Position numbers and translations under genes: made by a program. A stretch of 64,000 nt of DNA from Allium sativum (lineage: Eukaryota > Streptophyta > Magnoliopsida > Asparagales > Amaryllidaceae). How positions within the stretch are numbered: position 1 is the first letter of the stretch; each line of letters begins with the position of its first letter. The notes below the pieces were generated by a model. It was not told the origin of the DNA. It did no database searches and saw nothing but the letters and a program-made list of their open reading frames with translations. The stretch is from NCBI GenBank assembly GCA_030737875.1, contig CM060912.1, forward strand, positions 207,589,231 to 207,653,230. Direction: 5' to 3'. Shown piece after piece: positions 22,885-33,975 of this stretch.

Positions 22885-23800
22885 AATAAATAATGTTTTA
22901 TAATAAATAATGTTTTATAAATAATGTAGAATAAAATATCATTTTATAATAAAATATCATTTTAGAATCAAATATTATTTTAGAATATAAAATAACATTT
23001 TTATGTAAAATAATCATTTTATAAAAAAGAACATTTTATTGTTAAAGAACATTTTAATGCAAAAGAATGAAAAAGAACATTTTATTGTTAAAGGAATGAA
23101 AAATAACATTTTATTGTTAAAGAACATTTTAATGTAAAAGAATGAAAAAGACATTTTAATATATAAAAGACATTTTAATGTAAAAGAATGAAAAAGACAT
23201 TTTTAATATATAAAAGACATATTAATGTAAAAAGACATTTTAATATATAAAAGAATTTTAATGTAAAAATACATTTTAATATAAAAAAGGACATTTTATA
23301 TGTTAAATAAAGTAAATAGAAATTCATGTAAAACATTTTTGCCATTTAAAAAGGACATTTTATATGTTAAATAGAATAAATAAAAATGCATGTTAAAATG
23401 TATTTGTTAGTTAAAAGGATCATTTTTGACATGTTTATTTAAACAAAAAGAATTACTTGACAAAATAGGATTTGTCCTTAGAAGGTTATACTTGACATGT
23501 TTGTTATATAATAAAGAATGTAATATAATAAAGGACATTCTATAATAAAGAACGTTTTATAATAAAGAATCTTTTAAATAAAGAATATTTAAAAATAAAA
23601 TGTTTTAACAATAAAAATCACATTTTTATTGTATGAGTAAGAAATAAAATAATCATTTGTTGAATTATACTTTTGTACATCAAAAATGTCACCTTTAACA
23701 TGTTAATGAAAATAATCATTTGTTGAATTATATTTTTGTACATTAAAAATGTCACCTTTAACATGTTAAGGAGAATAAAATATTTGAACAATAAAAATGT
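22885..23800. repeat. AT-rich tandem arrays in B 5' LTR
   Basis: 22885-23300 has irregular units of ACATTTTAATGTAAAAGA and ACATTTTATTGTTAAAGA. 23500-23620 repeats AATAAAGAATGTTTTAT. 23640-23770 holds two copies of an approximately 65-bp unit containing ATCATTTGTTGAATTATA and GTCACCTTTAACATGTTAA. Counterparts lie at 30485-30900 and 31110-31450, with different unit numbers. Confidence 0.85.
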
Positions 23801-24108
23801 CATTTTTATTGAATGTATAAACCATATAAAATATCCATGTATTGAATAAAATTTTTGAACAATAAAAATAGTTATGTAGTAAAACGCAATTTTTACCCAA
23901 ACGGGTTTATCGATCGATTTTATTCATTTTATAATGAATATCGAAAAGAAGTGATTTCAAAATGTAATATTTTGAATATATTATCATTTTAATATGATAA
24001 AGATATAGAATATTCAATTTTGATTTAAAATTGAAAATGAAGTTGAAATCGTTTTAAAATAAATTTATAAACGGTTTATAAAATACGCTTTAAATGGAAA
24101 TCGACGAA

Positions 24109-24143
<35 letters not shown>

Positions 24144-24816
24144 TGTATATATTTAATGGCCTGAATAGAACGCGTCGCGCAGAGATCGTTCGCGAATTTC
24201 GACCATTAACTCCAAAACGGCGTAACGGGAGATCCAACCGTCGGATTGTCCTAAAACCGGAACTGTTGGGTTCGTATCGAAAAGAGCTTTCAATGAATAT
24301 AATAAGTTTGAAATCTAATGGTTGGATTTGGAATGATGTCTAAATCAAATTTGAAAAAGGTCGCTATGGATGCAATTCGATGGCCTTTATTGGAGACCGA
24401 CTGTACGGACGATACTAAAATTATTAAAAATATGGAAAAATTATGTAAAACAATAATAAATGGTTTGGATGAAAAGTTCCATATTTGAAAAGATAAAAAT
24501 ATATTTTTATCGAAATGAAGTAGTTATTAACTAGAATAAATCTTTCATTATGATTTAATGAAGATTTCCAATTAATTAATATTTATTTGGAATTAAATAA
24601 AATAAATTGGGTTTTGGGTTTGTCGTGATGGTGTCCTAAATAACACTGTTCTTAAACCCCGTGTGAAAAGAATAAATATTTCAATTAAGATTTACAGAAG
24701 TTTACTAATTAATGTTTAATTAGAATTGAAATGAAAGTTGATTGTGGGTTTATCGTGAAGTAAGTTTTAAACGACATTTGACCTTTAATCCCAATTAACA
24801 GTGAAAATATAATCTG

Positions 24817-24912
24817 GAATTTATAAATCTTTTATTAAGATTTAAATGGAATTTATAGATCTTTTATTAAGATTTAAATGGAAATTATAAATCTTTTATT
24901 AAGATTTAAATG
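24817..24912. repeat. Three 31-bp direct repeats in B 5' LTR
   Basis: The unit contains TTTATAAATCTTTTATTAAG then ATTTAAATGGAA, three times nearly perfectly. The corresponding part of the 3' LTR is missing. Confidence 0.85.
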
Positions 24913-26654
24913 GGAAATTTTCCAAAGTAAAGTTTTCCAATTCAATATATTAAATTGGAATTGAATGGAATTCGATTTAATAATAATTGAGACGAGTTTA
25001 TGTGAATGAAGACCGTTACTATATATGGAATTTAAAAGGCCTTGCCGTTATTCCATTTATATTATTAGTCTGATACGGAAATTTATATCGATTATATATT
25101 GATCCATTTTTCGTGAAGATTCCATAATTAATGGAAGATGATTTGGGTTTATCGTGAACTATGTTTTAAATGACATTAGTTCTTTAACCCAGTCAAAGAT
25201 AAAATTAATTTCTTAAATTTGAATAATCATTAAGTAATGATTTTCTAGATTAAAACTGAACTAGAATTTTAATGGACCTTTAATTAGATTAAAAATGTGA
25301 ATATTTTATTAAAAGAATATTCTGAATTGGAATGAGACTTATGATTGTTTTTTATAGCACTTGATTATAAAATACGCGAATTATTCAGAAAGGCCGGGTT
25401 TAACCTATTCTGAATAATTACTACAATGATTAAGAGTCGAAGATGAAGACGGTGGTTGAAGACCGGAGTTCTTCACATCGTTTGGGTAATTACTGATGTC
25501 TTGATTGGGCCGTACACCCAAGACAAGGTAATAAGTGGTGATCGTCCAAACGTACTTGGAGATCGATGGATATGCGAGGATCTCTCTCTTGTATTGGACA
25601 TATCGGACGAGGAATAAGGTGCCTACGGTTTCGTTCAGACCTAGAATGGATTTGTAAATGGATGGTATGTCTGACGTTATATTCCTTTATGCTGTATTCG
25701 CTGATCTCTGATAAATATATATCTGTTTGGTGGCGGAGAATTGATTCTCTTGCTTAACACCCTTCTCTGAGACGTACGAGCTTTGAAGTTATATATTGGC
25801 AGAAATCAATGGTATGGTATGGATTGAAAATGTGGCATGCTAAGATGCATGGATCAAGGCTTTTGTTGAAAAGCAGAGCCTTGTGGTTGATGATCAAAGC
25901 ACAGCTTATTTAGGCATAGCTTTGTGCATAGCGTTACTTCGCGAGCCTCACAACCCGGTATGAACCAGAATCGGGAGAAGGATCCAGGGAGAACATACAT
26001 TTCTTTTTAGTTAGAAGTTGTGTCATAGTATAGAGCCCAGACATTTTTACTTATGTGGATGATGGAATGAGGTGCCTCGGATTTGAGTCCCTAGTGGCTC
26101 TTGATTTACGCCCCATAGGGCGGGGAAACGTATTGTTCAGGAAATTATATATAATACACTAACATAAGTTGTGGACCGGCCCTGTGGCTCCTAGGGTCAC
26201 TCGAGCTCTGATCCTGAGACATGGGTTAGATTGTCTCGAATTCGATAAGGATAATCCCTTGCCTTGATTCATGATGGAAATCCAACTTCTAATATGACAT
26301 CTTGCGGTTTTGATTGTAGAACTAGTATGGCGACATGATATATGGTACCCATGTCATCTATGATTGATACATTTATATTTGAAGTTGTTTTTAACACTAT
26401 GCACTTGTTGTAATATCAAAATGATTTGTTTTATACGTATCAATCATATTTGGCTATTATAGGGTAACACTCTATCCTCCGGCTTGCATTGCATTGTGTG
26501 ATGGGACCTGAGTCTTATAATAGCTTCATTTTTCGAAAAGCATTGCGTTGTTTCATTTTAAACTAAGATTTATGTGGAGCAAACCCATTCCATGTTATAT
26601 GGCGTGGTCCTGTGATTTACCTAACTTTAAAATCAATCTAATAACTGTTTTAGT

Positions 26655-26735
26655 TCTCACACCAGTCCCACGACTGACCTGGAGTTTATTGTTTTAACCT
26701 AAACTCTGGGTGCCCATATTTTCCACACGGGCAGC
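26655..26735 (+). other. Conserved LTR end block (B)
   Basis: CTCACACCAGTCCCACGACTGACCTGGAGTTTA..., then AAACTCTGGGTGCCC and CACACGGGCAG. It is homologous in order and spacing to the blocks in A, D and G, and partly in E. Confidence 0.75.
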
Positions 26736-27044
26736 TAGTAGTTTTGGTTTTGCAGATATTATATTCACAGGATCCTGGTTTCAGCTGAAGCGATATTCGG
26801 AAGGCTCTGTATCCGTGTATTTCTTTCAGTTGTATTTTGTATTATTTTTTCGCTGCTATTAAATGTAATTTAAATCTCTGATATTTTTCTGATGTATATT
26901 ATTTATTCATACTCTGTTGTATTCTTGTACTCTGATGAAAATTGTTGTAATAGCAATGAAATGTTCTATTGTTTGTGTTATGATGCGTCGTGTTCTCAAC
27001 TCAATCCGGGCTAATCCGAAAGGGCGAGTTTGGGTCGTTTCATT

Positions 27045-27056
27045 TGGTATCAAAGC
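27045..27056 (+). other. Primer-binding site of element B
   Basis: TGGTATCAAAGC, two bases after the LTR end; one base differs from TGGTATCAGAGC. Confidence 0.85.
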
Positions 27057-27144
27057 TTTGTTTTACAGATCTCGAGAACAAGGCACATTAGAACCAAATG
27101 AAAGAATTCATCAGAGATTGGATTAGTAATAACTAATGAGAATA

Positions 27145-27183
27145 ACTCGTTAGAGATAGGATCAGTCGTAATCTAGAACGAGT
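27145..27183 (+). other. Conserved leader hairpin of element B
   Basis: ACUCGUU pairs perfectly with AACGAGU. Inside lie AGAGA and UAG and an inner stem UAGGAU/AUCUA with one irregularity. A related unit just upstream (27108-27143; CAGAGATTGG, loop TAGTAATAA) suggests a tandem duplication of the structure, also present in D. Confidence 0.75.
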
Positions 27184-28093
27184 GTAAAGAGTATTAATTT
27201 TAAAATAAAAATGAAAACAAACTTTGTTTTGAAATTTAAACCTTATTGTACGTATTTGACTATTTTTATTTTAATTTGGACAATCGAGTGTATAAAGACT
27301 TTGCATATACGTATGATCCACGTGTATATAAAGTTTCAAATATACTGGATAGATATAGAATCACACTCTAGTCGCCCAGAGATGACTCTGATGATTGATG
27401 CATCATCATAAGAGTTTATGTTCGAGTTTCGAAGGTGGGATATCTATATATTTCCAATTGACTGGTGTGAGAACCAAAACTTAGTTAAAGTTTATTGTTG
27501 TGATTTGCACTAAAAATATGATTTTTGACTATATATAAAAGTTATATATATTTAAAAAGTTAATCAACTAATTGATTACTGATTGTGATGTTTGATTATT
27601 AGTTTAATTAATAAAATTATTGGAATGATAATTAATTTAACCAGTATGTGAATGAATGAGGAATTAAGCCAAATCAAATAAAATATTGAACTGAATTGAA
27701 ATTTTGTTTCAATTGCATACATATACATATATATGTGTGAACAGGTCATAGCATGGAAGCTAAGAAGAGGAATAAAATTGTTTACCCGACAAATAGGTAC
27801 ATATTTATAGTATTTATTGGGGTTTGATGATTTTATGAGCCGATTGGCTAGCCACTTGGCTTTTCCTTTTTCTTTTGGATTAATGAAGGTCCTGTGAGGC
27901 AAGTTGCGGTTTTAAATATCAATCCGTACAAAGGAGGTTATGGCGAAATTTTTCAAAAATTTAGGGTGTTAACCAAATTTTTGAGAAATATTCTTAGAAA
28001 CTGAAAAGTTGAAGAATGAAAGCCAAAATGAAAGTTGAGTTGGTTAGTTAAACAACTTTCAGCTCCGTTCCTTTTCGAGGACGAAAAGATTTT

Positions 28094-28106
28094 AAATGGG
28101 GGAGAT
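28094..28106 (+). other. Polypurine tract of element B
   Basis: AAATGGGGGAGAT directly precedes the 3' LTR start TGTAACAACCC at 28107. Confidence 0.88.
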
Positions 28107-31100
28107 TGTAACAACCCGTATTTTCAAAACCAATTTAAAATTTTGATTTAAGCTATTTTAAGGAATATGCGAATATAAATTGATTATTTTGCTAAATAGA
28201 ATTTGAGAATAATTTTAAAATTAATTTTTATATTTTATCTGACTCAAAATAAACTCAGCAAAATTATTAAATTGATTTATAAGCTTTGTTTTGAGAATTT
28301 TGAAAATCAACGCATATCCCTTAAAAAGTGAAATTTTGCATATGAGATCAGAATTCGACAAGATAAATTTTTTTGGACTCATAATGACAAATCATTATTG
28401 AGTTCAAAAATGCGCATCGAATGGAGTCAGTATGTGGTCGTGCAAAGCAAAACCATTTATTCAAAAATAGGCAGTCATTTTACAAAGAAACATTATGGAA
28501 ACGATCTCAGAATTCAATTTTGTTTTTTTTGAATTCATATCATCAAATAATAGTTAAATCCAAAAGGCCATAATTTTTGGAATTAGCGTTTGGGCGTACA
28601 AGAAGAAAAGGTATACTAAAATCGCATTTTTAAAGCTAATTTGAGCAATTTTACAAAGGAACATTATTGAAACGACCTCGGAATTAGATGAATTTTTTTT
28701 ATTGAATCCATAGCGTCGAATAATGATAAGATTCCAAAGTTCACAATTTTTATAATCAGTATGTGATCAGGCGTGATTTTTAAAGTGAAAAACAGACAAT
28801 GTTTTGACTTTAAAAATTCGTTGTTTGTGTATACAGACTCGGAATTTAACGAAACTTGTTTTGTTAGGTCCGTAATGTCAAAGAGTATCATCATGTTAAT
28901 TTTCATCGAAAACGGAGTCCGTAGGTGACCACACGGATTTTTAAACGATGAAAATTGACAAAAATTGAGGAGAACTGAATAAATAAAAAAATTAATAAAA
29001 TTAATTCCCGTCCACTATAAATTATCCTAACACTCTCTAAACCTAATCCTATATTAGTTTCAAGCCACTGCCCCCTTTTTTCTTCCTCCAACATGAGAAA
29101 GGCAAGAAAACAAATCATAACAATCAAAATATAACTCCTAAAATCATGAAAACAAGTTGTTAGAGTTCCTGGGAGATTTCTCTGCATGCTGGTATTATTT
29201 TTGAAGGGTTCGACAACCCTCGTGTTCGCTGAAAATTCCCAGCGTAGGTCTTTTGTGCCTAGGGTTGGCTAATGATTAGATTTGGGACATCGATTTGTGT
29301 TTTAAGTATTAAATTTAGATTCAGCAGTGAAAATAGCTCCTAGTGCCAAAGTGTTGGGAATTTCGGAGCAGGAAAATGTCGAGGGCTGCTGATGATGGTG
29401 CGTTCTAGGTCTGAAGTCGTGATTTTGGGGAGGGCATCGAGTGGAGTGAATTGGATACGGTTTGAAAGAGATCAAGAAGAGAAGAACAATGGTGTTTACG
29501 GTTGGTGTTTTCATTGAGAAATAAAGGAGAGAATGGAAGAAGAAGTTGCATGAATGGCATGAATGGAGCTGTTGTATACAGCATGTTACGTGAGGGAGAA
29601 GAGGATGAGGAAGTGATTAGTGGAGTGATCAAGGTAGTTAATTAATTGATTACTTATGTTAATGACATTATATATGTATGCAAATTTGTAAAATGCATAA
29701 CTTTTTCATACGAACTCGGAATTCAGTGAAACAAAATCCGTTGGAACCATATCGACTAGAGCTTCGCAATGAAACTGATTTGGAGTCATTTGGATGTCGT
29801 ATGAAGAATGTAGATCCGAAAAGGTCACATTTTCTCTACATAAAGACTAACGAAGTGGAAACCAAAGGTTAGAACTCCTCACTAAAAATTCTGCACACTT
29901 ATTTACTTATTTTTTTATTTTCATAACTAAATATTATATAGAATTGCCAATTTAGATTTTTATTAGTTTTAACATTATAAACTGTATGCAGTGTATGTTA
30001 GATCACTTTCCTCGTCCAAAAAACCATGGACGATTAAAATTGACTGTATTGTGTGTTGTTTGTGATGTTGAAATGTTGAACGTATTAAAAATAATGTTAA
30101 CATAAATATGGTAGTTGAAATTAAATTATAAATATTTATTTACAATTTAAACACTGTAAAATTGGCGAAATAGAAAATAATTCAATCTGAATTAGAATTG
30201 GTTGAATTTGTTAACTAATAATTTATTTAAATAAAATGTTGTTTTTTGAACGGGTATTGGGACGATATTTGACATACACTAGTCCCAATATTTATTTATA
30301 TGTCAATCGATGGATTGACAGTCTATGATGAGCGTTATTTATTTATTTTAATGCTCACACAGTTGTAAATTTCACTACGGATGTGAATGGACTGTTTAAT
30401 GAGTGTTTATCATTACTGTTGTATACCTGCGGTGTATGAAATCCATATAACTGAAATTATATGGTAATTGATTGAGTCGCATTCCGATTCAGAAATAAAT
30501 AATGTTCTATAAATAATGTAGAATAAAATATCATTTTAAAATAAAATATCATTTTAGAATATAAAATAACATTTTTATGTAAAAGAATCATTTTATAAAA
30601 AAGAACATTTTATTGTTAAAGAACATTTTATTGTTAAAGAACATTTTAAAGTAAAAGAATGAAAAAGAATATTTTATTGTTAAAGAACATTTTAATGTAA
30701 AAGAATGAAAATGAACATTTTAATGTAAAAGAATGAAAAAGAACATTTTATTGTTAAAGAACATTTTAATGTAAAAGAATGAAAATAACATTTATTGTTA
30801 AAGAACATTTTAATGTAAAAGAATGAAAAAGACATTTTAATATATAAAAGACATTTTAATGTAAAAAGACATTTTAATATAAAAAAGTACATCTTATATG
30901 TTAAATAAAATAAATAGAAATTCATGCTAAATATTTTTGCCATTTAAAAAGGACATTTTATATGTTAAATAGAATAAATAAAAATTCATGTTAAAATGTA
31001 TTTATTAGTTAAAAGCATCATTTTTGACATGTTTATTTAAACAAAAAGAATTAATTGACAAAATAGGATTTGTCCTTAGAAGGTTATACTTGACATGTTT

Positions 31101-31774
31101 ATTATATAATAAAGAATGTTATATAATAAAGAATGTAATATAATAAAGAATGTTTTATAATAAAGGACATTTTATAATAAAGAATGTTTTATAATAAAGA
31201 ATCTTTTAAATAAAGAATATTTTAAAATAAAATGTTTTAACAATAAAATTCACATTTTTATTGTATGAATAAGAAATAAAAATAATCATTTGTTGAATTA
31301 TATTTATGTACATTAAAAATGTCACCTTTAACATGTTAATGAAAATAATCATTTGTTGAATTATATTTTTGTACATTAAAAAAGTCACATTTAACATGTT
31401 AAGGAGAATAAAATATTTGAACAATAAAAATATTTAAACAATAAAAATATTTAAACAATAAAAATGTCATTTCTATTGACTGTATAAACCATATAAAATA
31501 TCCATGTGTTGAATAAAAATTTTGAACAATAAAAATAGTTATGTAGTAAAACACCATTTTTACCCAATGGGTTTATCGATCGATTTTATTCATTTTATAA
31601 TGAATATCGAAAAGAAGTGATTTCAAAATGTAATATTTTGAAAATATTAATATTTTAATATGATAAAGATATAGAATATTCAATTTTGATTTCAAATTGA
31701 AAATGAAGTTGAAATCGTTTTAAAACAAATTTATAAACGGTTTATAAAATACGCTTTAAACGGAAATCGACGAA

Positions 31775-31818
<44 letters not shown>

Positions 31819-32106
31819 TTAATGGCCTTAATAGAACGCGTCGTGCAACGGCTATTCGTGAAATTCGACCATTAACTCCAAAACGGCGTAACGGGAGATC
31901 CGACCATCGAATTCTCCTAAAACCAGAACTGTTGGGTTCGTATCGAAAAGAGCTTTTCAATGAATATAAGAAGTTTGAAATCTAACGGTTGGATTTGGAA
32001 TTATGTCCAAATCAAATTTGAAAAATGTCGCTATGGATGTAGTTCGGTGGTCATTATTGGAAACCGACTGTACGGGCGATACTAAAATTATCAAAAATAT
32101 GGAAAA
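28107..32106 (+). repeat. 3' LTR of element B, truncated
   Basis: Follows the 5' LTR through its modules, TATA box (29016-29022), mutated GTGAG motif, arrays (30485-30900, 31110-31450) and TA microsatellite (about 31780-31810) to AAAAATATGGAAAA, where similarity stops. About 2.6 kb, including the end block and the LTR end, is missing. The frames at 28664-29187 and 29302-29632 are LTR sequence, not genes. Confidence 0.85.
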
Positions 32107-32622
32107 TTAATGATTTAAACCCTGTATTTGAAAGTAAATTGATGCTTATGTTTGATTTTGGATTTCGCATTGATATATTTGATGATTAATGAAGTATTAC
32201 TTTATATATCATGACATTGTTACATATATGTTGAATTGAGTTGTACGGGTGCAAGATGGCTATGATATTTGAGACTGGTTGCGTATATTGCACGTAAATT
32301 GAGCAAGTATGCTCAATAGCACTCGTAAAAGGTACGCCTATGCGAAAATATAAATTTTGGTTTTTGTTTTCCGACCGTATGGGTCGATGTGTATATATTA
32401 TGTGTTCTCGCGATATCGCAGATGTCACTCCATATAGGGAGACTCTGCAGAATGTTTCCGAGAATTTAATATGTCAAATTTTTTTCAACATTTTTGAAAA
32501 TTTATATTAATAATAATGAATCGATTTTAGATTTAAAATAAATTTTATTTTAAAATAATGGGTTTGTGACATTTTTTCGACCTTTGTAAATTCGGGGACG
32601 AAATTCTTTTAAGGGGAAAGAA
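32107..32622 (+). mobile_element. Interior of element C, right part, with purine tract
   Basis: Ends TTCGGGGACGAAATTCTTTT then AAGGGGAAAGAA (purine tract, about 32611-32622) just before the 3' LTR start TGTAATTTCCC. This is the same end structure as A, B and D. No coding motif was seen. The upstream part (about 32107-32450) has no clear homologue in the window; its assignment to C rests on position. Confidence 0.65.
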
Positions 32623-33967
32623 TGTAATTTCCCATATTTTTGGTAGTTAATATTTATTTTATTTTATTATTTTAAATATTATATTTGGAATGTTAATGGA
32701 TTTAATTGAATTCATTATTAGATCGAAGTTTGAATATATATATTCATATATAATTTAAAATGAGCTCGAAATGGCGCGGTAGTTCGTAATACTGAGTTTT
32801 CAACTTCAATTGGATACACAAGATCCAATATAAGTCGGATTTCTATGAAACAAGAAACGTTTGAATCTTGTTTATTATAATTGGTGTTATAGATTGTTAG
32901 TTATGTCCAATTCAAATTTTAAAATAGTCGCTATGGAAATCGTTATTTAAAATATAACGTTTATTAATAAATTTAATATGGATTTAATATAAACTGGGCA
33001 CCATTCGGATTGATGATATTAAGTTATATAACTTGTATTTGAAGTTGCATATATTATTCTATTTGGATATTTATGATAATAATAATACATTATAATTTAA
33101 TTAAATTATTTTGGGTTTTAATTCATATTTATTCGATATTTTATAAGCCTTAGAAATAGCCAATTTTCAAATGACTTCCATTTGCGATGAAACGAATTTT
33201 GTTGGATCTGGATCGTCAAAACATAGCATGTTGCAAATTTTGTGGCATAACTGAGTTAATACGTGAGTGCACGGAATTTAATTGTAAACCGGCAAACGAT
33301 TTAAATTATTAAATATCGTCATTTTCCATACGGAGTCAGATTTCGACCAAACGAGTTTTATTGGATTCGTATTAGTAAGTTATTGTTACTTTCAAATTTG
33401 GTAGCAATCCGATTAACTGGGTGATCGTAGCAGCGTCAAATGCCCTTGTTTTTATTTAATCATTTATATCTTTAAACGGGGGTAACTTTGGAGGAATAAA
33501 CGACTAGCCAAATGAACTCCGATTTTAACGAAACAAATTTCGTTGGATCCGCAAGGAAAAAGTCTAATAGAATTTCAATGTTTCAAGTTGATTGGATTTA
33601 TTTTGTGATCGTGGAAAAATTAAGTGCGTGATTTGCCTATGAATTATAAAGAACTTTTTATAAACGACCTCAGAATTCGACGAAACATGTCCCATCGGGT
33701 CCAGAATATTTTTCTATGCTAGAATTAAAAGTTTCGTCTCGATTGGAGGTCGTATGTGCTTATTTCAATGCAATACTTCATCAGTAAGTTTCGTTATAAT
33801 ATTTAGTAATATAATCTATCCCAAAGTTACTTTTACATTCTTTTACCCCAGCCAAACAACCACTGCCTTGCATGCCAAACAACCGCTGCCTTGACTGCCA
33901 ATCCACCTAAATGCCTTGCCATCCAAACTTCAGCCCCACATAACCGTGTTTACCATGCCTCCTCGAT

Positions 33968-33975
33968 TATAAATA
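33968..33975 (+). promoter_or_regulatory. Putative TATA box of the C 3' LTR
   Basis: CGATTATAAATACTGG, about 1.35 kb into the LTR and after four ACGAAAC modules, in the same relative place as in B. Confidence 0.5.

Larger units (their letters stand above)
20486..27042 (+). repeat. 5' LTR of element B
   Basis: The 6557-bp LTR holds, in order: ACGAAAC-type modules (20720-21265), TATA box 21406-21412, leader-like stretch, a further module (22085-22140), GTGAG motif 22255-22270, AT-rich arrays (22885-23800), TA microsatellite (24110-24145), module 24225-24300, three 31-bp repeats (24817-24912), a conserved stretch shared with D and G from about 25430 to 25800, the end block 26655-26735, and the LTR end. 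Open frames within it are short and are not preserved between the LTRs beyond ordinary DNA identity. Confidence 0.9.
27043..28106 (+). mobile_element. Interior of element B (non-coding)
   Basis: A PBS-like TGGTATCAAAGC at 27045-27056 (one mismatch to the tRNA-iMet PBS), a first hairpin-like unit (about 27108-27143), the conserved hairpin (27145-27183), a block shared with A and D (27352-27450), GGAGGTTATGGCGAAATTTT near 27935, CGAGGACGAAAAG near 28076 and the purine tract. The open frame 27211-27411 shares the word IYWIDIES with a frame in D's interior but is short and unlike any retrotransposon protein I know. Confidence 0.8.
20486..32106 (+). mobile_element. Element B: non-autonomous giant-LTR retrotransposon, 3' LTR truncated
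   Basis: The 5' LTR (20486-27042, starting TGTACCAACCCG, ending GGGTCGTTTCA), 1064-bp interior and 3' LTR beginning TGTAACAACCCG at 28107 are all in plus orientation. The 3' LTR follows the 5' LTR for about 4 kb at roughly 95% identity by eye and breaks off near 32106. The interior has PBS, leader hairpins and purine tract but no gag-pol. CTGCA (20481-20485) would be the left target-site copy; the right one is lost. B sits within C's interior. Confidence 0.88.

Noticed and set aside
22885..23800. CRISPR-like regular repeats
   Set aside because: Units are degenerate, AT-rich, contiguous and without unique spacers, in plant retrotransposon DNA.
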